DNA of 64,000 nt from Collinsella sp. (GTDB lineage Bacteria; Actinomycetota; Coriobacteriia; Coriobacteriales; Coriobacteriaceae), in the NCBI GenBank assembly GCA_018368345.1, contig JAGZEK010000007.1, positions 1 through 64,000 on the forward strand. Direction: 5' to 3'. A model generated the notes under the pieces. That model searched no databases. It had not been told where the DNA came from and saw only the letters and a program-made list of their open reading frames with translations. Of the stretch, positions 42,197 to 50,984 are shown piece by piece. Every line of letters starts with the position of its first letter. Position 1 is the stretch's first letter. Made by a program: the position numbers and the translations under genes.

Positions 42197-43345
42197 CTAC
42201 TCGTCGTCATCATCGAGCATGGCGGAACCATCGATGGCGTAAAGCTCGTCAAACTCCTCAGGCGCAGGCTGATCGGTCAGCTCTACCTCGGACGGAGCAT
42301 CGTCATCAAACTCAAGCCCGCAGGCAAGACGGACCTTATGCTCAATCTCGTCGGCGCAATCGGGGTGTTCGCGCAGGAACGCCTTGGCGGCCTCGCGACC
42401 GTTGCCGAGCTTGTCCTCGCCATAGGCAAACCAGGAGCCCATCTTCTTGCAGATGCCGCACTCGACAGCCATGTCCAGAATCGAGCCCTCCTTAGAGATG
42501 CCCGTACCGTACATAATGTCGAACTCAGCAGAACGGAACGGAGCTGCCACCTTGTTCTTAACGACCTTAGCGCGCACGCGGTTACCGATAACCTCGTCCT
42601 TAAGCTTAATGCTATCGATACGGCGAATGTCGATACGCACCGAAGAGAAGAATTTAAGGGCGCGGCCGCCCGTCGTGGTCTCGGGGTTGCCGAACATGAC
42701 GCCGATCTTCTCACGCAGCTGGTTAATGAAGATGCACGTCGTGTTGGACTTAGACAGCGAGCCGGCGAGCTTGCGGAGCGCTTGGCTCATCAGGCGAGCC
42801 TGAAGACCGACCGTAGTGTCGCCGATTTCTCCCTCGATCTCGGCACGCGGGGTCAGCGCGGCGACGGAGTCAACAACGATGGCATCGATGGCGCCGGAAC
42901 GCACGAGCATGTCAACAATCTCGAGCGCCTGCTCGCCCGTATCGGGCTGAGAAATGAGCACCTCGTCGATATCCACGCCGATACGCGCGGCATACGTGGG
43001 ATCGAGCGCATGCTCGGCATCGATAAATGCCACAACGCCACCCATTGCCTGGGCCTCGGCCAGGATCTCGAGCGAAAGCGTCGTCTTACCGGAGGACTCA
43101 GGACCGTAAATCTCGACGATACGGCCACGCGGCACGCCGCCGATACCCAGCGCGGCATCGAGTGCCAGAGCGCCCGTAGGGATGGCCTCGACCTCGAGCT
43201 CGGGGCCACCGTCGCCGTACCTCATGATGGAACCCTGGCCGAATTTCTTCTCGATCTCAGCCTTGGTGGTGGCGATCATCTCATCGCGCTCTTTACCCGT
43301 CGTGCGAGCATGAACGGTACGTACGGGACCTGAATTCTTGGCCAT
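42197..43345 (-). CDS. recA: Recombinase RecA
   Basis: A 382-residue DNA-strand-exchange ATPase and co-protease for LexA. Walker A GPESSGKTTL near residue 83, VAFIDAEHALDP, VVDSVAALTPRAEIEG and the loop L2 region INQLREKIGVMFGNPETTTGG are all present; the C-terminus is acidic. The ATG at 43345 follows GAGGAGGG by 7 nt. A LexA box lies inside its promoter. Confidence 0.98.
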   Translation of the reverse strand: MAKNSGPVRTVHARTTGKERDEMIATTKAEIEKKFGQGSIMRYGDGGPELEVEAIPTGALALDAALGIGGVPRGRIVEIYGPESSGKTTLSLEILAEAQAMGGVVAFIDAEHALDPTYAARIGVDIDEVLISQPDTGEQALEIVDMLVRSGAIDAIVVDSVAALTPRAEIEGEIGDTTVGLQARLMSQALRKLAGSLSKSNTTCIFINQLREKIGVMFGNPETTTGGRALKFFSSVRIDIRRIDSIKLKDEVIGNRVRAKVVKNKVAAPFRSAEFDIMYGTGISKEGSILDMAVECGICKKMGSWFAYGEDKLGNGREAAKAFLREHPDCADEIEHKVRLACGLEFDDDAPSEVELTDQPAPEEFDELYAIDGSAMLDDDDE

Positions 43346-43375
43346 GAATAGCCCTCCTCTTAACAACCTGCATCG

Positions 43376-43404
43376 ATAATAAACGAACGGCTGTTCGTGG
43401 TCAA
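43376..43404 (-). promoter_or_regulatory. recA promoter
   Basis: Minus strand TTGACC (43399-43404) and TATTAT (43376-43381), 17 nt apart. The spacer is almost filled by a perfect LexA box, so LexA binding would block RNA polymerase directly. Confidence 0.82.
43384..43397. promoter_or_regulatory. LexA (SOS) box of recA
   Basis: CGAACGGCTGTTCG is a perfect match to CGAAC-N4-GTTCG, between the -35 and -10 elements of the recA promoter. Confidence 0.92.
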
Positions 43405-43571
43405 CCGTTCAGATAAATCATATGCAGCCGACCTTTCCAAAACCCAACCAAAAGCCGACCAAACACTGACTAAATGCTTGACCATAAAGGGCCAAATAAG
43501 AACAAGGCAGGCAAAAATACACCTATGAACAGCACAAACGCTAAATTCTTCTGAGGTCCCCATCTCCACAA

Positions 43572-43595
43572 TTAAGGGGCCCGGAGGCCCCTTAA
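43572..43595 (-). terminator. Hairpin terminator after cinA
   Basis: A perfect 10-bp stem TTAAGGGGCC/GGCCCCTTAA with a 4-nt loop, directly after the cinA stop on the minus strand. The following T-run is short (AATT), so efficiency is uncertain. Confidence 0.6.
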
Positions 43596-43602
43596 AACAC
43601 GT

Positions 43603-44133
43603 CTATTCCATAGAATCGAGCACGCAGACAATGCGACCCAATGCCTTCGTGACCGCATGGGCACGAACACACGAACGGTCGCCCTCATAGTGGCAGCGCA
43701 CAGAGTCCACGACCGTCACTCCCCCATCGGCGGAACGATGTGCCCAGCCAATATAGAAAGTGCCAGCAGGATCGTCCTCAGTACCACCGCCGGGGCCGGC
43801 ATAACCCGTTGCGCTCACTGCAATATCGCTCTGGTACAGCTCCAGCGAACCCGACGCCATCTCGCGCGCAGTTTGATGCGACACCGCGGTGTAGCGGTCG
43901 AGCGTCTCCTGCTCAACACCCAGCACGCGATGCTTAATCTCATCGCAGTAGGTCACCGCACCGCCACGCAGCACCGCCGAGGCGCCCGGGATATCCGCAA
44001 TCGTCGAGGCGATCATACCCGCCGTCAGCGACTCAGCCGTCGAAACTGTCACGCCCCGAGCGCTCGCGCGCTCGACAATATCGCGCGCCAGCTCCTCGTT
44101 ATGTGCGGAAATCTGCTCAAAAGAGTCCGTCAT
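43603..44133 (-). CDS. cinA: CinA C-terminal domain nicotinamide-nucleotide amidohydrolase
   Basis: A 176-residue PncC-type enzyme that converts NMN to nicotinic acid mononucleotide. STAESLTAGMIASTIADIPGAS, VTYCDEIKHRVLGV and ATGYAGPGGGTEDDPAGTFYIG are the family motifs. Only the C-terminal domain of full-length CinA is present. The ATG at 44133 is taken; a GTG two codons earlier is possible. It follows pgsA by 12 nt. Confidence 0.92.
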   Translation of the reverse strand: MTDSFEQISAHNEELARDIVERASARGVTVSTAESLTAGMIASTIADIPGASAVLRGGAVTYCDEIKHRVLGVEQETLDRYTAVSHQTAREMASGSLELYQSDIAVSATGYAGPGGGTEDDPAGTFYIGWAHRSADGGVTVVDSVRCHYEGDRSCVRAHAVTKALGRIVCVLDSME

Positions 44134-44145
44134 ACCCACCAGGAC

Positions 44146-44784
44146 CTAGACCGAAAAGACGATCTTGCGGCAGTTCCAGAAGTACTGGACGCCCGAGATA
44201 ACGGTCAGGACAACGGCAACGGCGTACAGGAAGCGCGACACCGAGTAGATGCCGAGCGTCAGCGCCAGCGGGCCAAGGTGCAAGCCGGCCATCGCAAAGA
44301 CACACAGGTAACCGCAGATGGAGACCATCGTGGTCGCCGTCTTGTACTTGCCAAGCTTATCGGCGGCAACGACCACGCCTGCGGCACTCGCAACCATGCG
44401 CAGGGCGCTTACCAACAGCTCGCGGAACAAGATGATGAACACGGACCAAACCGACACGGCGCCAAAGTCCAAGAACAGCAGCAAGGCCGAGAACACGAGT
44501 AGCTTGTCGGCGATGGGGTCCAAGAATTTACCGAAGTCGGTAATCTCGTTGCGCGAGCGCGCCAGGTAGCCGTCAACCTTATCGGTGCACGACAGGATGA
44601 CGTACAGAATGAAGGCAGCGGCGGCGAGCGGGCCGTCGAAGGTGCTCCAATCTGTACCGGCAACACTCGTGTGAGAAAGCGCCGACACGATCATGAACAC
44701 CGGGATAAAGACGATGCGAACGCACGTCACGATGTTGGCGGGCGTCCAAACACTCGTCAGTTCCTTATTGCTCTCGTTTGCCAC
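44146..44784 (-). CDS. pgsA: CDP-diacylglycerol-glycerol-3-phosphate 3-phosphatidyltransferase
   Basis: A 212-residue membrane enzyme making phosphatidylglycerol phosphate. N-terminal TPANIVTCVRIVFIPVFM and the catalytic motif DGYLARSRNEITDFGKFLDP (completed by IADK) are standard. About five helices. Placed between rimO and cinA as in Firmicutes, so this is the canonical PgsA of the genome. Confidence 0.94.
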   Translation of the reverse strand: MANESNKELTSVWTPANIVTCVRIVFIPVFMIVSALSHTSVAGTDWSTFDGPLAAAAFILYVILSCTDKVDGYLARSRNEITDFGKFLDPIADKLLVFSALLLFLDFGAVSVWSVFIILFRELLVSALRMVASAAGVVVAADKLGKYKTATTMVSICGYLCVFAMAGLHLGPLALTLGIYSVSRFLYAVAVVLTVISGVQYFWNCRKIVFSV

Positions 44785-44793
44785 GACGCTCTC

Positions 44794-46143
44794 CTACTCC
44801 ACAACATGGCCGATAAGCTCATAGCAGAAGCTATCGGTAAACTCGACCGTCAGAATATCGCCCACAGATGCCTCGCTGGCATCCAGATGCACCGCGCCAT
44901 CGGAATCAGGCGCCTGGAACCAGGCATGTCCGATCAGCTCGGCGCCGTCCTCGGTCTCTTCGATACCGTCGACAATCACCTGGGCGCGCTCGCCCACATG
45001 TGCGGCAGTTGCAGCAAAACCGAGCGACTCGGCCAGGTCCATGGCCTCCTGGGCGCGCTCGAGCTTGACCTCTTCGTCGACCTGGCCCTCCATCTTGGCG
45101 GCCAGGCTGCCCTCCTCCTGCGAGTAGGCAAAGACGCTCGTGTAGTCGAAGCCGACGGTGTCCATAAAGTCGATAAGGTCGCGAAACTCGTCGTCGGTCT
45201 CGGTCGGGAAGCCGACCATGGCCGTGGAACGGATCACGATGCCGGGGATGCGCTCACGCAGATCGCGGAACAGGTCCTCGAGCTCCTGGCGCGAACCGGA
45301 GCGACGCATGGCCTTAAGGATGCGTGCGTCGCAGTGCTGCACGGGGATATCGATATAGGGCAGCACCTCTGGCGTATCGCGAATCGTATCGATAAGCTCG
45401 TCGGTCATGCCCTCGGGCTGCAGATAGAGCACGCGGACCCAGACGTTGTGCGGGCGCACGGCCTCGGCGACGGCATGCAGCAGCTGCGCCAGATTGCGCG
45501 GCGAGCCATCGGTGACGTCTTCGTCGGCAAAGTCGGTGCCCCAAATACCCGTGTCCTGGCCGATCAGCACGATCTCGCGCACACCGCCGGCAACCAGGTC
45601 GCGTACCTCGGAGATAATGCTCTCGGCATTGCGCGAATGATAGCGACCGCGAATATAGGGGATCATGCAGAAGCTGCAGAAGCGGTTGCAGCCATCGGAG
45701 ATCTTGACGTAGGCGACAGCGCCCTCGACGGTGCGCTTGACTTGCGGAATATAGGCAGCGATCTCACGCTCGACACCCAGCACGCCATCGATGACCGCCA
45801 CGATGCCGTCCTCCTCGTCGGCCTTCACAAAGGCAGCGACCTCGGGCAGCTCATCGGGCAGGTCGTCGCCATAGCGCGACGGCACACAGCCGCACATGAC
45901 GATGGGACAAGAACGAACGCCGTCCTGAACCTCGTTGGCGAGCTCGAGCGTGGTCTCGATGCTCTCGGACGTTGCGGAGGCGAGGAACGAGCATGTATTG
46001 ACGATGGCGATATCGGCATCCTGTGGGTCGAATGCCTCCTCGTAGCCCGCGGCGGTCAAAAGAGAACGCATGCGGTCGGTGTCAACCTCGTTCTTAGCGC
46101 ACCCGAGGGTGATGTAGAGCACGGAGCCCAACGGTGTATCCAT
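44794..46143 (-). CDS. rimO: Ribosomal protein S12 methylthiotransferase RimO
   Basis: A 449-residue radical SAM enzyme methylthiolating Asp of ribosomal protein S12. LGCAKNEVDTDRM, VNTCSFLASA and MCGCVPSRY supply the N-terminal cluster Cys; the radical SAM motif is SDGCNRFCSFCMIPYIRG; a TRAM domain is C-terminal. The KNEVD and IPYIRG variants separate RimO from MiaB and MtaB. It sits 9 nt upstream of pgsA. Confidence 0.94.
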   Translation of the reverse strand: MDTPLGSVLYITLGCAKNEVDTDRMRSLLTAAGYEEAFDPQDADIAIVNTCSFLASATSESIETTLELANEVQDGVRSCPIVMCGCVPSRYGDDLPDELPEVAAFVKADEEDGIVAVIDGVLGVEREIAAYIPQVKRTVEGAVAYVKISDGCNRFCSFCMIPYIRGRYHSRNAESIISEVRDLVAGGVREIVLIGQDTGIWGTDFADEDVTDGSPRNLAQLLHAVAEAVRPHNVWVRVLYLQPEGMTDELIDTIRDTPEVLPYIDIPVQHCDARILKAMRRSGSRQELEDLFRDLRERIPGIVIRSTAMVGFPTETDDEFRDLIDFMDTVGFDYTSVFAYSQEEGSLAAKMEGQVDEEVKLERAQEAMDLAESLGFAATAAHVGERAQVIVDGIEETEDGAELIGHAWFQAPDSDGAVHLDASEASVGDILTVEFTDSFCYELIGHVVE

Positions 46144-46170
46144 GTTGGAGAGCAGTCCTTTCGAATGATA

Positions 46171-46668
46171 TTAGCGGTAGTTGGTGAACTGCAGCGGCTG
46201 GCCGTAGTCCTGGTCGCGCAGGAATTGGATCACGGTCTGCAACGCGTCCTTCGAAGCAGAGGAAACACGCAGCTTCTCGGCCTCGATGGTCACCTTGACC
46301 TTGAGCTTTTGGTCCTTGATGTCCTTATTGATCTTCTTGGCGGTCGCCTGGTCGATACCCTCGACGATATGGCCGAGCACGCGCACGGTGCCGCCCGATG
46401 CCGTCTGCGGAGCATCCCACGAGACAGCCTTGAGGTCGATGCCGCGCTTGATGAGCTTGGAGCTCAGGACATCGATGATCTGCTTGGAGACAAAGTCGGC
46501 CGGGGCGTTGATCGTAAAGAGCTTGTCGCCCTTCGAAAGCTCGATCGTGGCGCCGGAATCCTTCAGGTCATAGCGCTGGGAAATCTCGCGCGTGGTCTGC
46601 TGGAAGGCGTTGTCGACCTCTTGCATGTTGACCTCGGACACGACGTCGAAGCTGGAATCTTTAGCCAT
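46171..46668 (-). CDS. yajQ: YajQ family cyclic di-GMP/nucleotide-binding protein
   Basis: A 165-residue protein with two ferredoxin-like domains: DSSFDVVSEVNMQEVDNAFQ at the N-terminus, KGDKLFTINAPADF in the middle and DQDYGQPLQFTNYR at the C-terminus are characteristic. Some members bind c-di-GMP; no GGDEF protein is in the window. RBS GAAAGGAA. Confidence 0.94.
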   Translation of the reverse strand: MAKDSSFDVVSEVNMQEVDNAFQQTTREISQRYDLKDSGATIELSKGDKLFTINAPADFVSKQIIDVLSSKLIKRGIDLKAVSWDAPQTASGGTVRVLGHIVEGIDQATAKKINKDIKDQKLKVKVTIEAEKLRVSSASKDALQTVIQFLRDQDYGQPLQFTNYR

Positions 46669-46694
46669 GATGTTTCCTTTCGCGTACGAGCGGC

Positions 46695-48206
46695 TTAGTA
46701 GCTATCGTACGAATAGTCAGTAGAATCGGTGGGCGTCTGGCCGTCAGTTGCGGTATCGGCGCCATCCGTGGACTGGGCATCGGTGCCGTCGGTGGTGTCG
46801 GTACCATCGGTGGTGTCGGCACCATCAGAACTTTCACCATTCTCGGAATCAGTCGTCTCCTTCTTGGGAACGGTGATCGTCACGCGCGCCACGCCCGAGG
46901 TCTTGGTATCGTAACGGACCTTTTCGCCGTTCTTGGTAACGGTGACATCGGAAGGCTTAGACGTGGTGATCTCGATCGAGGACTCGGGCGTGTACTCCTG
47001 CTCAAAGGGGCCAGTCGCCTGGGCGCCATAGACCGACTTGCCGTCGACCTTGACCTCAATCCACGCGGTCTTGCCCTTGGCAACGGAGATCTTGACCTTT
47101 GTTACCTCGTTCTCTTCCTTTTTAGCCGTCGTCTTGGAGGCGTCCGAATCGGTCGACTCATCCGTCGCCTCATCGGTGTCCTCATCCTCGTCGACCGTTT
47201 CGGTCTTCTTAGAAGACTTCTTGGTCGTCGTCTTGGTAGCAGTGGGCGTCTCGGGCGTGGTCTCGGGCGTCGAAGATGCGCAGCCGCGCAGAAGTACCAC
47301 GATGAGCACGATCAGCAGCAACGCCACGGCACCGATACCGGCGTAGACGATACGCGGATCGAGCCCGTTGTTTTGAGGAGCACGGGAACCGCCGCGTCCA
47401 CGACTGGAACTGCTGCGGCCGCCTCCCTGAGGCATACGGCCACGATTGCTATCGGAACGGCCGCGATAGCCACCCTGGCCCTGAAGGCTGCGCTGACCCG
47501 AGCGGGGCGCAAGTTCACCGCAGCCTTGATAGCCACGCTGGCCCGCACGCGGAGCCGAAGAGCGCTGGCCATACGGCTGTGGTTGAGAGCGAAGACGCGG
47601 CGTCACCTGCGTGGTATCGGCGTCCGCATAGCCGCCGCGAGCACGACCGGCAGAGATACCACGGTGACCGCGATCGGAATAGCCGCCGTCGCCGTAGCCG
47701 GCACGAGGGTCACGCGCCACGCCGCGGGCAGCGGGAAGCGCACGGTCCTCGGGCATCGGCGTACTGCGGAACCGATCACGCTGCGAGCGAATCTCCTCGC
47801 CCGAACCCGTCTCGGTAATATAACCGGCCTGCTGAGGACGCTGTCCATAGCGGGTCGAACGACCGCCCTGAACCATCAGGAAGCGCCCGTTATCGACAGA
47901 GGAACGCGAATTGACATAGCCGGCGGCGTCCTGAAAACGACCGCCCTGCTGCGACGTCTCGCGCTCGTATGCCATCAACTCGTCAAAGTAGGCATTGACG
48001 ACCTCGCGTGGATTGAGGCCCAAAAAGCGAGCATAGCTCGAAATCATGCCCTGCGCATAGCCGCGCGGCGGCATCGAAGCAAAGTTACCGGTCTCGAAAA
48101 ACTCGATGATCTGCGGCCTGATTTTGATGGTGTTGGCGACCTGCTGAATGGAAAGGCCCATTCGGCGACGCTGCTCGAGCAGCATGTCACCAAAGCGTGC
48201 AGCCAT
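46695..48206 (-). CDS. RodZ-like HTH membrane protein with Arg/Gly-rich linker
   Basis: A 503-residue bitopic protein. The N-terminal HTH_25 domain (FGDMLLEQRRRMGLSIQQVA, residues 5-24 and on to ~90) binds cytoskeletal or division partners in RodZ. A cytoplasmic linker of about 170 residues is extremely rich in Arg, Gly, Ser and Gln (RGRGG, RSGQRS). One helix (about residues 285-310) leads to an acidic stalk, a DUF4115-like beta domain and a Thr/Asp/Ser repeat tail (TDGTD units). It overlaps the ftsK stop by one base, suggesting a division or shape role. Confidence 0.85.
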   Translation of the reverse strand: MAARFGDMLLEQRRRMGLSIQQVANTIKIRPQIIEFFETGNFASMPPRGYAQGMISSYARFLGLNPREVVNAYFDELMAYERETSQQGGRFQDAAGYVNSRSSVDNGRFLMVQGGRSTRYGQRPQQAGYITETGSGEEIRSQRDRFRSTPMPEDRALPAARGVARDPRAGYGDGGYSDRGHRGISAGRARGGYADADTTQVTPRLRSQPQPYGQRSSAPRAGQRGYQGCGELAPRSGQRSLQGQGGYRGRSDSNRGRMPQGGGRSSSSRGRGGSRAPQNNGLDPRIVYAGIGAVALLLIVLIVVLLRGCASSTPETTPETPTATKTTTKKSSKKTETVDEDEDTDEATDESTDSDASKTTAKKEENEVTKVKISVAKGKTAWIEVKVDGKSVYGAQATGPFEQEYTPESSIEITTSKPSDVTVTKNGEKVRYDTKTSGVARVTITVPKKETTDSENGESSDGADTTDGTDTTDGTDAQSTDGADTATDGQTPTDSTDYSYDSY

Positions 48207-50983
48207 CAGAATCCTCCAAACTCACGATCTTCACGTGCCATCTCGGCGTCGACAGATTCCAGCGCGGCAAGCCCCTCCTCGTCCAACAGGACCTCGCGCG
48301 GCTTGGAACCGTCGGGCGGGCCGACGACACCCTTTTCTTCCAGCATGTCCATAATACGCCCGGCACGCGCATAGCCAACCTTCAGACGACGTTGCAGGCC
48401 AGATGTGGAGCCAAGCTGCGATTCCACCACAATATGGGCGGCTTCCCAGATGAGCGGATCATCGTCTTGCGGCTCGGCGACTCCGGTGCGGACAATGCCG
48501 CCGCCACCCGCCATGGACATGGAAGCGGGCGCCACGGCGGACAGAATCTCCTCGTGGTAGTCGGGCTCGCTCTGCGACTTGACGAACTCGACAATCTCGT
48601 TGATTTCGTCGTCCGAGACAAAGCAGCCCTGGATACGGCGGGGCTTGCCCCAGTCGACCTTTGAGAACAGCATGTCGCCCAAACCGGTGAGCTTCTCGGC
48701 GCCCATCTGGTCGATGATGACGCGCGAGTCGATGCCCGTGGCGACGTTAAAGGCGATGCGGTTGGTGATGTTGGCCTTGATGAGGCCCGTCACCACGTTG
48801 GAGCTGGGGCGCTGCGTGGCAACGATAAGATGAATACCGGCGGCACGGCCCAGCTGTGCAATACGCACGATCGAGGCCTCGACATCCTTACCGGCGACCA
48901 TCATCAGGTCAGAGAGCTCGTCAATGATAATGACAAGGTAGGGCATCTTTTGCGGCGGATTGTCGTAATGCTCAAACTCGCCAGCAGCCTGCTTTTCGTT
49001 GTAGGTCGAGATCTTACGCACGTTGAGACGCTCGAAGACCTTCAGGCGACGCTCCATCTCGGACACAGCCCATTGCAGAGCGCTCGCGGCCTGCTTGGGC
49101 TCGGTCACCACGGGCACATAGAGATGCGGCAGACCGTTATAGCCCGCAAGCTCGACGCGCTTGGGGTCGACCATAATCAGGCGAACGTCCTCGGGAAGGG
49201 CGCGCATAAGCAAGGTCGTGATGATGGAATTGATCATCACCGACTTACCAGAACCGGTCGTACCGGCGATCAACAGGTGAGGCATCTTGGCGAGGTCGGC
49301 GACGACCGGCGTGCCCTCGGCGTCACGGCCGATAGCGAGCTCGAGCGGACCGCCCTTCACATAGGGCAGTACGTCGCCCAGATTGACGTTCTGGCGCTTG
49401 CGGTTGGGAATCTCGATGCCCACGAGTGAGGTGCCGGGGATCGGGGCAAAGATACGTACCGACTGGGCAGCGAGCGAAAGCGCAATATCGTCCTCGAGGC
49501 TCGAAATCTTGCTCACGCGCTCGCCCTCGCCAGGTTGCAGCTTAAAGGTCGTCACCGTGGGGCCGGCGATCCAGCCGACCACGCGGGCACTGCGGCCAAA
49601 CTCAAGCAAGGTGGATTGCAGCGACTCAGCGGTCTGCTCCAGCTCCTTATCCGAAGACGCGGCGGAAGCCGACTGCGGGTTGGCATGCAGGATTTCGAGC
49701 GGCGGAAGCTTGAGGCCGTCCTCTTCTTCGCCCTCGTTATCTGCGGCGCCGTCGTCCACTCCCCCATCACGAGCCGCAGCCGATTCGACAGCACTCGTGG
49801 CAGGCGCATCGGCAACCTTGGGATGCTTCAGGAAGTCGGGAATCTGAGGTGCGGCCGAGACGGGATTCACGGCAAACGGCGGCTCGGACTCGTCGATCTT
49901 ATCGGAGTCGTCTTCCATCGAAAGCTGGCCGGTTACCTGGCCGCGCTTTGCATGGCGACGCGGCAGCAAAGTTGTCTTTGCGGTCTCAATCGGAGCCTCG
50001 TCGTCCTCGTCATCGCCCTCGGTGAGCTCAATCTCGCTATCGGACCAAGACGGGTCGGGCTCACTCGTATTGAGCTTAGGCGCAGCCTTGCCCTTCTTGG
50101 CATGGCGACGCGGCAGCAGCGTGGTCTTGGCCCGCTCGGCTTCAACCGACTCAGATACGTCAACAAACGGGTCATCGTCCTCGTCGTCATCCAAAACCGG
50201 GTCGACATCGCCACCCATGACCGTGGTCACCGCGGCGTCAGTCCCCTTCTGGCGCAGAATGCTAAGGTGCGGACGGGCGACGCCGGGAACCGACAGGGCC
50301 TCTTCATCGCCCCACGGGCTCGCATTGACATCGGCACGTCGACGCTCGGCAAAATCGGCAGCGCGATCGCGTGCGGAGCGCAAAACGCCACCCACCGAAA
50401 AGCCGATAATGACCAAACCAACGACGACAAGCCCCAGCAAGACAACCATGGCGATAGGTTTACCCAGGGCGTTTTGCAAGGCACTTGCGATAAAGGCGCC
50501 AATGTAGCCACCCGACACGGAAAGGTTCTGCGGCGTAAACATAAGGTCGCACGAATCGCTCGTGCCCGGCACCATCAGCGACAGGATAGAGACAATGGCC
50601 ACAAAGACCACGGCGCCACCCGCGACCGAGCGAATGTTGAGCGGCGAATCCTCACCCAAAAAGAGCGTAGCGGCAAACAGCAAGATGACGATCGGCAGCA
50701 CGTAGGCGCCCAGGCCAAAGCCCAGGTGATAGAACCCGGCAACAGCAGCCGTCACGGGCGCTGTTGCCGGTGAGATCACGGCAATGAAAGACGCGATCGC
50801 CAAAACGGCAATGACGACGCCGGCGATATCGCGATTGGCCGAAGGCTCGACCAAGGGCTCAAAATCGTCGAAGTCCGCCTCGTGGCCCTTATTGGCACGC
50901 AGATGGGAACCGGCACCCTTAGCAGATGCCGGTTGGTTGTTGGCTTTATTGCCTTTGGCGTTTTGTGCAGATCCGCGCGCCAA
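48206..50983 (-). CDS. ftsK: DNA translocase FtsK/SpoIIIE
   Basis: A 925-residue protein: four N-terminal membrane helices (about residues 50-215), an acidic, Glu/Asp-rich linker of about 250 residues, and a motor domain with Walker A AGTTGSGKSVM, VDPKRVEL, Walker B YLVIIIDELSDLMM and a C-terminal gamma winged helix (GSTSGLQRRLKVGYARAG). It pumps chromosome ends through the septum. The start is TTG, supported by GGAGG 5 nt upstream inside the end of rnj. Confidence 0.95.
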   Translation of the reverse strand: MARGSAQNAKGNKANNQPASAKGAGSHLRANKGHEADFDDFEPLVEPSANRDIAGVVIAVLAIASFIAVISPATAPVTAAVAGFYHLGFGLGAYVLPIVILLFAATLFLGEDSPLNIRSVAGGAVVFVAIVSILSLMVPGTSDSCDLMFTPQNLSVSGGYIGAFIASALQNALGKPIAMVVLLGLVVVGLVIIGFSVGGVLRSARDRAADFAERRRADVNASPWGDEEALSVPGVARPHLSILRQKGTDAAVTTVMGGDVDPVLDDDEDDDPFVDVSESVEAERAKTTLLPRRHAKKGKAAPKLNTSEPDPSWSDSEIELTEGDDEDDEAPIETAKTTLLPRRHAKRGQVTGQLSMEDDSDKIDESEPPFAVNPVSAAPQIPDFLKHPKVADAPATSAVESAAARDGGVDDGAADNEGEEEDGLKLPPLEILHANPQSASAASSDKELEQTAESLQSTLLEFGRSARVVGWIAGPTVTTFKLQPGEGERVSKISSLEDDIALSLAAQSVRIFAPIPGTSLVGIEIPNRKRQNVNLGDVLPYVKGGPLELAIGRDAEGTPVVADLAKMPHLLIAGTTGSGKSVMINSIITTLLMRALPEDVRLIMVDPKRVELAGYNGLPHLYVPVVTEPKQAASALQWAVSEMERRLKVFERLNVRKISTYNEKQAAGEFEHYDNPPQKMPYLVIIIDELSDLMMVAGKDVEASIVRIAQLGRAAGIHLIVATQRPSSNVVTGLIKANITNRIAFNVATGIDSRVIIDQMGAEKLTGLGDMLFSKVDWGKPRRIQGCFVSDDEINEIVEFVKSQSEPDYHEEILSAVAPASMSMAGGGGIVRTGVAEPQDDDPLIWEAAHIVVESQLGSTSGLQRRLKVGYARAGRIMDMLEEKGVVGPPDGSKPREVLLDEEGLAALESVDAEMAREDREFGGF

Positions 50984-50984
50984 A

